A program made the position numbers and the translations under genes. Source: Neoechinorhynchus agilis (Eukaryota; Acanthocephala). Taken from it: a DNA stretch of 64,000 nucleotides. The stretch lies in assembly GCA_051530055.1 (NCBI GenBank), contig CM121341.1, positions 11,656,001-11,720,000 of the forward strand, in the 5' to 3' direction. Shown in pieces: positions 1 through 10,900 of this stretch (position 1 is the first letter of the stretch; the number at the start of each line of letters is the position of its first letter). The notes under the pieces are model-generated. The model did not search any database. It was not told the origin of the DNA and worked only from the letters and a program-made list of their open reading frames with translations.

Positions 1-553
1 CTAACTCAATGGATTCTAAGTCAATAAGTTCCGTTCCCCGGTCCACTTTCGAATGGTCCGTATTGAGCTGTTGCAACATTCTCAATAAGACGGGCGATTG
101 TGACAAGCCAATTAAATACCAAGTGTAATTTAACATGGCTTCACTTTTAATATAATTATTGTTCATCGTCATTGATGGCTGATTAAGCAGAATTTGTTTC
201 TTTACAGTCTTAGATCTTTTGTTTGCCGGTCGGTTCCCGTTATTGGTGTTGATTTTTCTTTTTCTATTACCGGTCGTCATCTCGTCTTTAAGCTCTTCAT
301 TGCCAAGATTTTTCGTTTCCTTTTTATCCAGATTTTTTCGTGATCGTCCAGAATGTAGTTTACCGAAAACACTGGAGACCACGATCTTCCCTAAATCGTC
401 CTTAAACTTCATCGTAGCTGTTTTTTCCATTTTATCCGTTCCAGGAACGCTACGTAGTAATTCGGGATTACTGCAAATAGATGTTTGTAAATCAAAAGAC
501 GATGTTGATATTTGCTTTACGTTGACTTTGTTTGGATCAGTTTTATCGTTCAT
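1..553 (-). CDS. basic lysine-rich hypothetical protein, C-terminal part beyond window
   Basis: Reading the minus strand from the ATG at 553, the frame stays open for 184 codons to base 1, so the gene continues outside the window. The product is rich in Lys, Asn, Ser and Thr (for example ETKNLGNEELKDEM and NRKRKINTNNGNRPANKRSK), which suggests a nuclear or nucleic-acid-binding protein, but I recognise no domain. A more hydrophobic stretch follows (YLIGLSQSPVLLRMLQQL). A decayed paralogue lies at 1010-1420, and alignment of the two in this frame supports the minus-strand reading. A different plus-strand frame (219-572) overlaps it and looks like a shadow. Start choice is the first ATG; an upstream exon is possible. 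Confidence 0.5.
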   Translation of the reverse strand, partial: MNDKTDPNKVNVKQISTSSFDLQTSICSNPELLRSVPGTDKMEKTATMKFKDDLGKIVVSSVFGKLHSGRSRKNLDKKETKNLGNEELKDEMTTGNRKRKINTNNGNRPANKRSKTVKKQILLNQPSMTMNNNYIKSEAMLNYTWYLIGLSQSPVLLRMLQQLNTDHSKVDRGTELIDLESIEL

Positions 554-592
554 GATCCTTTATAATATCTGAAGAGAGCTGGAATGTTTTAT

Positions 593-844
593 TTAGAAAC
601 AGTTATTTGGACAATTGAGCTGCAGGATCAATTCGAATTTTGTTATAAAGTTATAAAGCGATGAAAGCGTTAACAAAGAATTTCGGTCTTGATAAGAGAG
701 GATGTGATAACCGATACCTATAAATATTGTTCGACAATCAAATCGATGCGAGTTATCACGAATATTTTGTTGACTAATATTTGCTAAGCTACATTTCGCG
801 GTCGAACCTAGAACATTTTGCCATTTAGTAAATGTGCCACTCAA
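593..844 (-). CDS. hypothetical 83-residue frame upstream of the basic protein
   Basis: A short minus-strand frame opening with MSGTFTKWQNVLGS, lying 40 bases upstream of the basic protein's start. It could be an upstream exon or chance. Most of it (from 637) recurs unchanged in the second 2.43-kb repeat at 15827-16034, but that only reflects recent duplication. No domain recognised. Confidence 0.2.
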   Translation of the reverse strand: MSGTFTKWQNVLGSTAKCSLANISQQNIRDNSHRFDCRTIFIGIGYHILSYQDRNSLLTLSSLYNFITKFELILQLNCPNNCF

Positions 845-1009
845 ACTAACATCTGCAACGATAATATCGGTTATTTATGTGGCTTGTTTAATAATGCCTT
901 GATTGAAGCTCTTTCTTTGGACCGTTGATACTTTATCGGAACAAAATAGTATTTTATCGTTGTCTCTATTATTCAGATCTTCGAGTTTACACTTAGTTTT
1001 GTGTGAATT

Positions 1010-1420
1010 CCGAGTAACGAAGTGCAGCTCCCCGGTCCTCTTTCGGATGGATTTTGAGCTATTTCAACATTCTTTATAAGACGGGCGATTGTGACAAACC
1101 GATTAAATACCGTGGTTCATTGTCACCGATGCCGTATTAAATTGAATTTGCTCCTTTGCGGTTTTCGATTTTTTGTTTACCGGTTGTTTCCGTGATTATT
1201 ATTGATTTTTCGTTTCCTATTACCAGCAGTCACTTTGTCATTCTACTTTTCCTCAACAAGATTTTTCGTTTCCTTCTCTACGTCGTCCTTGGGCTTCATC
1301 GTAGCTGTCCTTTCCGTTTGATTGGTGGCAGGAATTCTTTTAATAACTCGGAATCATTGTAAATAAATGCTTATAAATCAAAAGGCGGTGGAGACAGGCA
1401 GCAGCAAAAGTTTTCTTGTT
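1010..1420 (-). pseudogene. decayed paralogue of the left-edge basic protein gene
   Basis: The sequence aligns with 1-500 on the same strand (shared blocks include the region encoding KRKIN, and the LIGLSQSP region at 1080-1130) but has in-frame stops and gaps, so no long frame survives. It shows that the left-edge region arose by an old local duplication. A second copy, made by the recent 2.43-kb duplication, lies at 16200-16610. Confidence 0.6.
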
Positions 1421-1549
1421 GAAAAGGAGTTCATTGTAAAGGTGTTTGTAGGTGCCGTTCAAAAAGGAGTGGAATCAAAACAATGAAATCCAGAAAATAC
1501 GCTTAGAGCTAATAAATATGGTCTATTTTTCACAGAATCAGCGGGCGAA

Positions 1550-2265
1550 TTGCTTTCAGTCGAATGATTTTGCGAATTGTTCACTATGACAACTTTTAAT
1601 CAATTTACTAAAAATCATCCTTAGTTTCAAAAGCTTTAAAGTAGCAGCGACGAATAGAATTTCCAAAATGAACGTCTTTTCGATGTTGGGTCTTGGTTAA
1701 AGCCGAGATGTAAAAAGAGTAATCCATCGGAATATAATGTCAAATGTCATTCGATCAGAAATATTCAAATGTATTGAAATTTTCAAATGACTTTAATTAT
1801 ATAGCTACACCAAATTCCGATCGGTATGTGGTTGAATGCCGAAAATCCACTAAAGATACCGTCCGTTAGCAAGAAAGCCTCGAATTGTAGAAGAAATTAT
1901 AAAACTGAATAACTCATCGCTGTTTCACTCGCGTATCAATAAGGCAAACTATTTGCGAATAAAATAAAAAAACAAATTGCTTGCAATTGAATGACTTGGT
2001 CGCCATTGCAACTTTTGATAAATTTAATAAAATCAACCTTAGCTTTGAAAGTTTCGAAGAAGAAGCGACAAATATAACTCCCCAAATTAATGCCCTTTCG
2101 GCGTGGTCGTCCTAATTAAAACCGTGAGGCGAAATGAGCGATTGCTGAAAAACATTGCCGAATGTCGCTCCGTGAGAAGTATTCAAATATATTTAAAGTT
2201 TTAAACTACATTAATTTAAAGCGACTAACAATTGATTCCGATAGGTTTGAGTTGATTTGCGAATT
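1550..2265. repeat. diverged tandem duplication of non-coding sequence
   Basis: About 1550-1830 and 1960-2265 align with each other (shared order of CAACTTTT, ATCAACCTTAG-like and ATTCAAAT blocks) at clearly lower identity than the recent repeats. I see no coding frame. The rest of 1420-2400 holds nothing I can name. Confidence 0.5.
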
Positions 2266-2416
2266 ACGAATCAGCAGAGTTCGAAATCGTAATTGGAAGT
2301 TTTGAGTTTTACTTGGTAGCAAAACGAACGTTACTACTTAGCAAATATCTCTCAATTATACAAAGTTTTCGTCGAAGTAGTCTCTGAAACAAAGGATTTC
2401 TCAGCATGCCATAATC

Positions 2417-3064
2417 GTGGTGCATCTCAATCCTTCATTGGGGGATTCTTTGAAACGAAAAACTTCTCGGGATGCCGATGACCTCACAGTCATTACCATC
2501 GCATCTCCCGCTCTCTGCCTCTCCACTACCATGGACGAGCTCAACCATCCCATTTCCACGCTCTCCACCCTAAACCTCTATCTAAATTTATCCAAATCTT
2601 TTGAGCTTGTCCCCACATTTCCAAATGCTCTCCCTCTCCCCATCCAACGCTCATCTTCTCTTCGAACACTGGGCCTGATTTTACAAGAAAAACCTTAAAT
2701 GGGATTCCCACATTTCATTTACCTACTCTAAAGCAAACCCTCGTCTTTACCTCCTCGAACTCCTCCGGCATCTCGGCGTTTCTCCTAAACACCTTGCCCA
2801 CTTTTATCTCTCTGCCATCCTTCCTATCCTTACATACGCCTTCCTCACTTTCCTCGTCCTTTCCGCCAATGCTCTCCATTCCCTCGAAACCTTCCACAAG
2901 AGAGCAGCGAGAATATGCGGGACTTCAGTCTCTCCCCTCGACGCCCACCTCCACGCCATTTTCTCCAAAAACGCCCATTTTATTCCCTCATCTCTAAATA
3001 CTCTTCTCTCGTAAACACCCGTAACCCCAACCTTTTTCATCCCCCTCCTCGCTCGAACCACCCT
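2417..3064 (+). mobile_element. LINE reverse transcriptase, C-terminal fragment (Jockey/CR1-like)
   Basis: The frame from 2417 contains DADDLTVIT, matching the YADD catalytic box of LINE RTs with Tyr replaced by Asp, then LNLSKSF and LRTLGLIL, the usual order after the palm. A frameshift near 2690 moves the frame, after which KNLKWDSHISFTYSKANPR, LYLLELLRHLGVS, ILPILTYAF and FHKRAARICG follow; these are classic thumb motifs of apurinic-endonuclease (APE) type LINEs. Both ends are truncated; the right end coincides with the end of the 2.43-kb repeat. Strong C bias on the plus strand matches the LINE endonuclease fragments at 34.7 kb and 48.9 kb, so they may be parts of one family. Confidence 0.75.
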
Positions 3065-3126
3065 GCCAAAATCATTCAAATAAACGTACAATTCAGAATT
3101 CTGAAAACATTAACAAAACGAAAAAA

Positions 3127-3660
3127 TTGAAAGGTTTTCGTATGATATTTCAAACGGTCCTCAAATGCTTCTGTGGTTCTAAGTTGAAGGAAAATGAAAA
3201 GGATTTAGAAAATGACCACGAAAAGCACACAAAACAGTTGATGAAGAAAGTAAATCGTCCTAAAATTGATGTTTACACCAACAATGAAGAAAATAAAACC
3301 CAGAATACAAGGACGTGGCAAGATTACCAAGAAGATTGGGCAAAGATTGTCGACGATGTTATCAATGCGGATAAAAACAAAATATTTAATATTCCACTCT
3401 TGAAGGAAAAAGAAGAAGTTAGTCGAATGCCGAATATCGAAAATGAAGACAGAGCGACATTTAAAGGTCACCATAAAAAATTAAAAGAACCAAATACAGC
3501 CAAAATAAGAACAACCACGACTTTGACAACAAAGAGCAAGGAACCAGAAGATTATTCAGATGGAGATGATCGTTGTATTCGGTGGATAATATGGACGGCG
3601 ATATTTATAATGTTAATGTGCGCAATAGTTGTTGGCAGCACTTTTGGAAAATGTTATTGA
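3127..3660 (+). CDS. small C-terminally anchored membrane protein, unknown function
   Basis: Single-exon frame of 177 residues, not recognised as a known family. Residues 1-145 are hydrophilic and highly charged (Lys/Glu-rich, with a Thr-rich stretch RTTTTLTTKSK near 128). Residues 150-172 (RWIIWTAIFIMLMCAIVVG) form one strong transmembrane segment just before the stop, the layout of a tail-anchored protein. Cys at 14 and 16 near the N terminus could be lipidated; this is inference. An AATAAA lies at 3662-3667, immediately after the stop. Alternative start at Met6. It sits directly after the LINE fragment, and no second copy is seen in this window. Confidence 0.5.
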   Translation: MKGFRMIFQTVLKCFCGSKLKENEKDLENDHEKHTKQLMKKVNRPKIDVYTNNEENKTQNTRTWQDYQEDWAKIVDDVINADKNKIFNIPLLKEKEEVSRMPNIENEDRATFKGHHKKLKEPNTAKIRTTTTLTTKSKEPEDYSDGDDRCIRWIIWTAIFIMLMCAIVVGSTFGKCY

Positions 3661-4309
3661 AAATAAAATGGTTTCTAAGTTGGTTTTCGCGATAATTTCA
3701 ATCGTTTGCGTGTTTCACCTTTGAAAAACGGTTTAGTAATTATTAAATCCGACAAAGTTTATCCAGACGAAATAATAGAAAATCGGGTAAACGGTTGACA
3801 CGAAGAAAATCTTTTGTTATTTAATAGGATACCTCCGTGCGATCTCACGAATTCGATGGGATTTTTCGATTTTGTTGTTTTTTAAAAAGGTCCAAAGTGT
3901 TCACTTTGGCAACAAAGAACTCGAATTCTGAAGAAACACGCAAGGGAAAACCTCTGATTTGTTGTGGCATTTTGGGTATCTATTAAAAATCACAACCAAT
4001 CGCTTAACTTGCTTAAATAAAAGTCGAAAATCGCCCAAAACTTTTTATTTCACGAGATTATCTTATATATTCCCGGACTTTTAACGGTGTACAAACACAG
4101 TTCTAAATTGACATTGAACTTTATTGTCATTTTAAACCCCCGATTAAATGTGAAACAAAGATGTTGTTGTCTAAATCAAGCCACTTAGAAATTGACTTCT
4201 TGAACACAATGCACTTCACTGATTCCGTCTCACAAACTCCATCAAGTGACTCATTGTAAACGGCGTAGGAAGACCCACTTTTTATATCTCTAACCCGAAT
4301 AGCATTAAA
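3661..4309. other. intergenic, no gene seen
   Basis: Apart from the AATAAA at 3662 I find no supported gene. A minus-strand frame of 68 residues (4127-4333) has no recognisable feature and overlaps the anchor exon on the other strand. Confidence 0.4.
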
Positions 4310-4419
4310 ATGAAATTTATGTTGAAGCAACACGGATTAATGACCAAAGTTCTCACTGTTTTACTAGGATTGTTTTATTTATTCGCTTACTTGAACCGTC
4401 CAGCCATTGTTCAATACGG
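4310..4419 (+). CDS. candidate first exon of a type II membrane protein
   Basis: ATG at 4310 opens a short frame (MKFMLKQHGLMTKV then LTVLLGLFYLFAYL, then NRPAIVQYG): a short cytoplasmic tail with basic residues, one membrane segment and a polar exit. This is the layout of a Golgi glycosyltransferase signal anchor, as in the GT10 gene at 21128. The frame runs into G|GTTAGT at 4420, an acceptable splice donor, and stops shortly after. No following exon is found; the satellite starts 500 bases on. Functional assignment is speculative. Confidence 0.3.
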
Positions 4420-4555
4420 GTTAGTTTCATGATTGAACACAATTTGAGTAATGTTAAGTTTTGAAACGAAAAAAACAGAATTTGCATATTGGATTTCACT
4501 TTTCCAGTGTTTCCGATCTAATCGAATACATTAATTTCTGGAAGGGTTATTTAGA

Positions 4556-4745
4556 TCTTGTTAAAAACATTTAGAACCTCGCCGAATTTATCTGCATTTA
4601 TAAAATTGATGGTTGTGATACCAAACGATGAGGATTTTTTGCAAAGCTGAGATGAAACCCCTTCTGACGAGGTTCTAAATGTCTTTAATCAACTTTTTTA
4701 CTAGGATGAGGACCTAAATAAAACTTCTAATATTGATGGGTTTGA
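4556..4745 (+). mobile_element. decayed foldback element, probable relative of the satellite founder
   Basis: The right arm (about 4670-4740) contains GACGAGGTTCTAAATGTC, then an A/T spacer, then GATGAGGACCTAAATAAAA. The left arm (about 4562-4585) contains ACATTTAGAACCTCG, the reverse complement of the right-arm core. The same arm sequence occurs in the 28S insertion at 38391 and in the satellite monomer. Between 4745 and 4905 lies AT-rich sequence with further inverted AGACGTTT / AAACGTCT blocks near 4823-4860. Confidence 0.55.
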
Positions 4746-4904
4746 AAATCTCTAATTTACAAAAGAAAATAATTTGGGTTTTTGTATTTAACTGAGCTCA
4801 AATTCCCAAAAAAAGACGTTTATTCGAATCTAAAAATCTTAAACGTCTAAAATGTCCATATGTGAGAGAAGTGCTATTTATGCCATTGCCCTCAAAGACG
4901 CTTG

Positions 4905-7900
4905 TCTTTTAAGAACTAACAACTGATAATGAACCTGAAGAAGTTCTAAACGTCTTTAATAAAAGATTCTTTACCCAAATGAAGAATTAAATAAAATTTC
5001 TAATCTTATACCTCGGTACCTCTTCACTTACCGACCTTCATTTTATATAACTCTTTTTATTCATCATCCATTTTTTGATTTAAGAACTAATAAACTGATA
5101 ATGAACCTGAAGAAGTTCTAAACGTCTTTAATAAAAGATTCTTTACCCAAATGAAGAATTAAATAAAATTTCTAATCTTATACCTCGGTTCACTTACCGA
5201 CTTCACTCTTTTTATTCATCATCCATTTTTTGATTTAAGAACTAACAAACTGATAATGAACCTGAAGAAGTTCATTTTATATAAAAATGATTCTTTTTAT
5301 TAATAAACTGATAAAATCATCCACCTTTTTTACCGATTTTTTAATAACTCTTTTTATTCATCAAATTTAAGAACTAATAAACTGATAATGAACCTGAAGA
5401 AGTTCTAAACGTCTTTAATAAAAGATTCTTTACCCAAATGAAGAATTAAATAAAATTTCTAATCTTATACCTCGGTACCTCTTCACTTACCGACCTTCAT
5501 TTTATATAACTCTTTTTATTCATCATCCATTTTTTGATTTAAGAACTAATAAACTGATAATGAACCTGAAGAAGTTCTAAACGTCTTTAAAAAAAGATTC
5601 TTTACCCAAATGAAGAATTAAATAAAATTTCTAATCTTATACCTCGGTACCACTTCACTTACCGACCTTCATTTTATATAACTCTTTTTATTCATCATCC
5701 ATTTTTTGATTTAAGAACTAATAAACTGATAATGAACCTGAAGAAGTTCTAAACGTCTTTAATAAAAGATTCTTTACCCAAATGAAGAATTAAATAAAAT
5801 TTCTAATCTTATACCTCGGTACCTCTTCACTTACCGACCTTCATTTTATATAACTCTTTTTATTCATCATCCATTTTTTGATTTAAGAACTAATAAACTG
5901 ATAATGAACCTGAATCTTTAAAAAAAGATTCTTTAACCAAATGAAGAATTAAATAAAATTTCTAATCTTATACCTCGGTACCTCTTCACTTACCGACCTT
6001 CATTTTATATAACTCTTTTTATTCATCATCCATTTTTTGATTTAAGAACTAATAAACTGATAATGAACCTGAAGAAGTTCTAAACGTCTTTAATAAAAGA
6101 TTCTTTACCCAAATGAAGAATTAAATAAAATTTCTAATCTTATACCTCGGTACCTCTTCACTTACCGACCTTCATTTTATATAACTCTTTTTATTCATCA
6201 TCCATTTTTTGATTTAAGAACTAACCTGATAATGAACCTGAAGAAGTTCTAAACGTCTTCAATAAAAGATTCTTTACCCAAATGAAGAATTAAATAAAAT
6301 TTCTAATCTTATTCCTCGGTACCTCTTCACTTACCGACCTTCATTTTATATAACTCTTTTTATTCATCATCCATTTTTTGATTTAAGAACTAATAAACTG
6401 ATAATGAACCTGAAGAAGTTCTAAACGTCTTTCAATAAAAGATTCTTTACCCAAATGAAGAATTAAATAAAATTTCTAATCTTATACCTCGGTACCTCTT
6501 CACTTACCGACCTTCATTTTATATAACTCTTTTTATTCATCATCCATTTTTTGATTTAAGAACTAATAAACTGATAATGAACCTGAAGAAGTTCTAAACG
6601 TCTTTAAAAAAAAGATTCTTTACCCAAATGAAGAATTAAATAAAATTTCTAATCTTATTCCTCGGTACCTCTTCACTTACCGACCTTCATTTTATATAAC
6701 TCTTTTTATTCATCATCCATTTTTTGATTTAAGAACTAATAAACTGATAATGAACCTGAAGAAGTTCTAAACGTCTTTAATAAAAGATTCTTTACCCAAA
6801 TGAAGAATTAAATAAAATTTCTAATCTTATTCCTCGGTACCTCTTCACTTACCGACCTTCATTTTATATAACTCTTTTTATTCATCATCCATTTTTTGAT
6901 TTAAGAACTAATAAACTGATAATGAACCTGAAGAAGTTCTAAACGTCTTTAATAAAAGATTCTTTACCCAAATGAAGAATTAAATAAAATTTCTAATCTT
7001 ATACCTCGGTACCTCTTCACTTACCGACCTTCATTTTATATAACTCTTTTTATTCATCATCCATTTTTTGATTTAAGAACTAATAAACTGATAATGAACC
7101 TGAAGAAGTTCTAAACGTCTTTAATAAAAGATTCTTTACCCAAATGAAGAATTAAATAAAATTTCTAATCTTATACCTCGGTACCTCTTCACTTACCGAC
7201 CTTCATTTTATATAACTCTTTTTATTCATCATCCATTTTTTGATTTAAGAACTAATAAACTGATAATGAACCTGAAGAAGTTCTAAACGTCTTTCAATAA
7301 AAAGATTCTTTACCCAAATGAAGAATTAAATAAAATTTCTAATCTTATACCTCGGTACCTCTTCACTTACCGACCTTCATTTTATATAACTCTTTTTATT
7401 CATCATCCATTTTTTGATTTAAGAACTAATAAACTGATAATGAACCTGAAGAAGTTCTAAACGTTTTAATAAACTGAAATGAAGATTCTTTTTAATAAAA
7501 GATTCCCAAATGAAGAATTAAATAAAATTTCTAATCTTATTCCTCGGTACCTCTTCACTTACCGACCTTCATTTTATATAACTCTTTTTATTCATCATCC
7601 ATTTTTTGATTTAAGAACTAATAAACTGATAATGAACCTGAAGAAGTTCTAAATACCTCGTCTTTCATTTTAATAAAATCATCCATTTTTTGATTCTTTA
7701 CCCAAATGAAGAATTAAATAAAATTTCTAATCTTATACCTCGGTACCTCTTCACTTACCGACCTTCATTTTATATAACTCTTTTTATTCATCATCCATTT
7801 TTTGATTTAAGAACTAATAAACTGATAATGAACCTGAAGAAGTTCTAAACGTCTTTAATAAAAGATTCTTTACCCAAATGAAGAATTAAATAAAATTTCT

Positions 7901-10900
7901 AATCTTATTCCTCGGTACCTCTTCACTTACCGACCTTCATTTTATATAACTTTTTTATTCATCATCCATTTTTTGATTTAAGAACTAATAAACTGATAAT
8001 GAACCTGAAGAAGTTCTAAACGTTTTAATAAAAGATTCTTTACCCAAATGAAGAATTAAATAAAATTTCTAATCTTATACCTCGGTACCTCTTCACTTAC
8101 CGACCTTCATTTTATATAACTCTTTTTATTCATCATCCATTTTTTGATTTAAGAACTAATAAACTGATAATGAACCTGAAGAAGTTCTAAACGTCTTTAA
8201 TAAAAGATTCTTTACCCAAATGAAGAATTAAATAAAATTTCTAATCTTATACCTCGGTACCTCTTCACTTACCGACCTTCATTTTATATAACTCTTTTTA
8301 TTCATCATCCATTTTTTGATTTAAGAACTAATAAACTGATAATGAACCTGAAGAAGTTCTAAACGTCTTTAAAAAAGATTCTTTACCCAAATGAAGAATT
8401 AAATAAAATTTCTAATCTTATACCTCGGTACCTCTTCACTTACCGACCTTCATTTTATATAACTCTTTTTATTCATCATCCATTTTTTGATTTAAGAACT
8501 AATAAACTGATAATGAACCTGAAGAAGTTCTAAACGTCTTTAATAAAAGATTCTTTACCCAAATGAAGAATTAAATAAAATTTCTAATCTTATACCTCGG
8601 TACCTCTTCACTTACCGACCTTCATTTTATATAACTCTTTTTATTCATCATCCATTTTTTGATTTAAGAACTAATAAACTGATAATGAACCTGAAGAAGT
8701 TCTAAACGTCTTTAATAAAAGATTCTTTACCCAAATGAAGAATTAAATAAAATTTCTAATCTTATACCTCGGTACCTCTTCACTTACCGACCTTCATTTT
8801 ATATAAACTCTTTTTATTCATCATCCATTTTTTGATTTAAGAACTAATAAACTGATAATGAACCTGAAGAAGTTCTAAACGTCTTTAATAAAAGATTCTT
8901 TACCCAAATGAAGAATTAAATAAAATTTCTAATCTTATTCCTCGGTACCTCTTCACTTACCGACCTTCATTTTATATAACTCTTTTTATTCATCATCCAT
9001 TTTTTGATTTAAGAACTAATAAACTGATAATGAACCTGAAGAAGTTCTAAACGTCTTTAATAAAAGATTCTTTACCCAAATGAAGAATTAAATAAAATTT
9101 CTAATCTTATACCTCGGTACCTCTTCACTTACCGACCTTCATTTTATATAACTCTTTTTATTCATCATCCATTTTTTGATTTAAGAACTAATAAACTGAT
9201 AATGAACCTGAAGAAGTTCTAAACGTCTTTCAATAAAAGATTCTTTACCCAAATGAAGAATTAAATAAAATTTCTAATCTTATACCTCGGTACCTCTTCA
9301 CTTACCGACCTTCATTTTATATAACTCTTTTTATTCATCATCCATTTTTTGATTTAAGAACTAATAAACTGATAATGAACCTGAAGAAGTTCTAAACGTC
9401 TTTAATAAAAGATTCTTTACCCAAATGAAGAATTAAATAAAATTTCTAATCTTATACCTCGGTACCTCTTCACTTACCGACCTTCATTTTATATAACTCT
9501 TTTTATTCATCATCCATTTTTTGATTTAAGAACTAATAAACTGATAATGAACCTGAAGAAGTTCTAAACGTCTTTAATAAAAGATTCTTTACCCAAATGA
9601 AGAATTAAATAAAATTTCTAATCTTATACCTCGGTACCTCTTCACTTACCGACCTTCATTTTATATAACTCTTTTTATTCATCATCCATTTTTTGATTTA
9701 AGAACTAATAAACTGATAATGAACCTGAAGAAGTTCTAAACGTCTTCAATAAAAGATTCTTTACCCAAATGAAGAATTAAATAAAATTTCTAATCTTATA
9801 CCTCGGTACCTCTTCACTTACCGACCTTCATTTTATATAACTCTTTTTATTCATCATCCATTTTTTGATTTAAGAACTAATAAACTGATAATGAACCTGA
9901 AGAAGTTCTAAACGTCTTTAATAAAAGATTCTTTACCCAAATGAAGAATTAAATAAAATTTCTAATCTTATTCCTCGGTACCTCTTCACTTACCGACCTT
10001 CATTTTATATAACTCTTTTTATTCATCATCCATTTTTTGATTTAAGAACTAATAAACTGATAATGAACCTGAAGAAGTTCTAAACGCTTTAATAAAAGAT
10101 TCTTTACCCAAATGAAGAATTAAATAAAATTTCTAATCTTATTCCTCGGTACCTCTTCACTTACCGACCTTCATTTTATATAACTCTTTTTATTCATCAT
10201 CCATTTTTTGATTTAAGAACTAATAAACTGATAATGAACCTGAAGAAGTTCTAAACGTCTTTAATAAAAGATTCTTTACCCAAATGAAGAATTAAATAAA
10301 ATTTCTAATCTTATACCTCGGTACCACTTCACTTACCGACCTTCATTTTATATAACTCTTTTTATTCATCATCCATTTTTTGATTTAAGAACTAATAAAC
10401 TGATAATGAACCTGAAGAAGTTCTAAACGTCTTTAATAAAAGATTCTTTACCCAAATGAAGAATTAAATAAAATTTCTAATCTTATTCCTCGGTACCTCT
10501 TCACTTACCGACCTTCATTTTATATAACTCTTTTTATTCATCATCCATTTTTTGATTTAAGAACTAATAAACTGATAATGAACCTGAAGAAGTTCTAAAC
10601 GTCTTTAATAAAAGATTCTTTACCCAAATGAAGAATTAAATAAAATTTCTAATCTTATACCTCGGTACCTCTTCACTTACCGACCTTCATTTTATATAAC
10701 TCTTTTTATTCATCATCCATTTTTTGATTTAAGAACTAATAAACTGATAATGAACCTGAAGAAGTTCTAAACGTCTTTAATAAAAGATTCTTTACCCAAA
10801 TGAAGAATTAAATAAAATTTCTAATCTTATTCCTCGGTACCTCTTCACTTACCGACCTTCATTTTATATAACTCTTTTTATTCATCATCCATTTTTTGAT

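Larger units (their letters stand above)
637..3064 (+). repeat. 2.43-kb direct repeat, left copy
   Basis: Matches 15827-18254 with a constant offset of 15190 and almost no differences over the first 2.1 kb. The last roughly 250 bases are noticeably more diverged (clusters of substitutions around 2841-2880). The copies bracket the satellite array. Contents: part of the 593-844 frame, the decayed paralogue of the left-edge gene, diverged non-coding duplications and a LINE RT fragment. Confidence 0.95.

Noticed and set aside
219-572. Plus-strand 117-residue hydrophobic frame
   Set aside because: The minus strand has a longer frame supported by its paralogue; the plus frame is its complement.
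4127-4333. Minus-strand 68-residue frame
   Set aside because: No domain, no copy and no splice or polyadenylation context; the opposite-strand anchor exon is slightly better supported.
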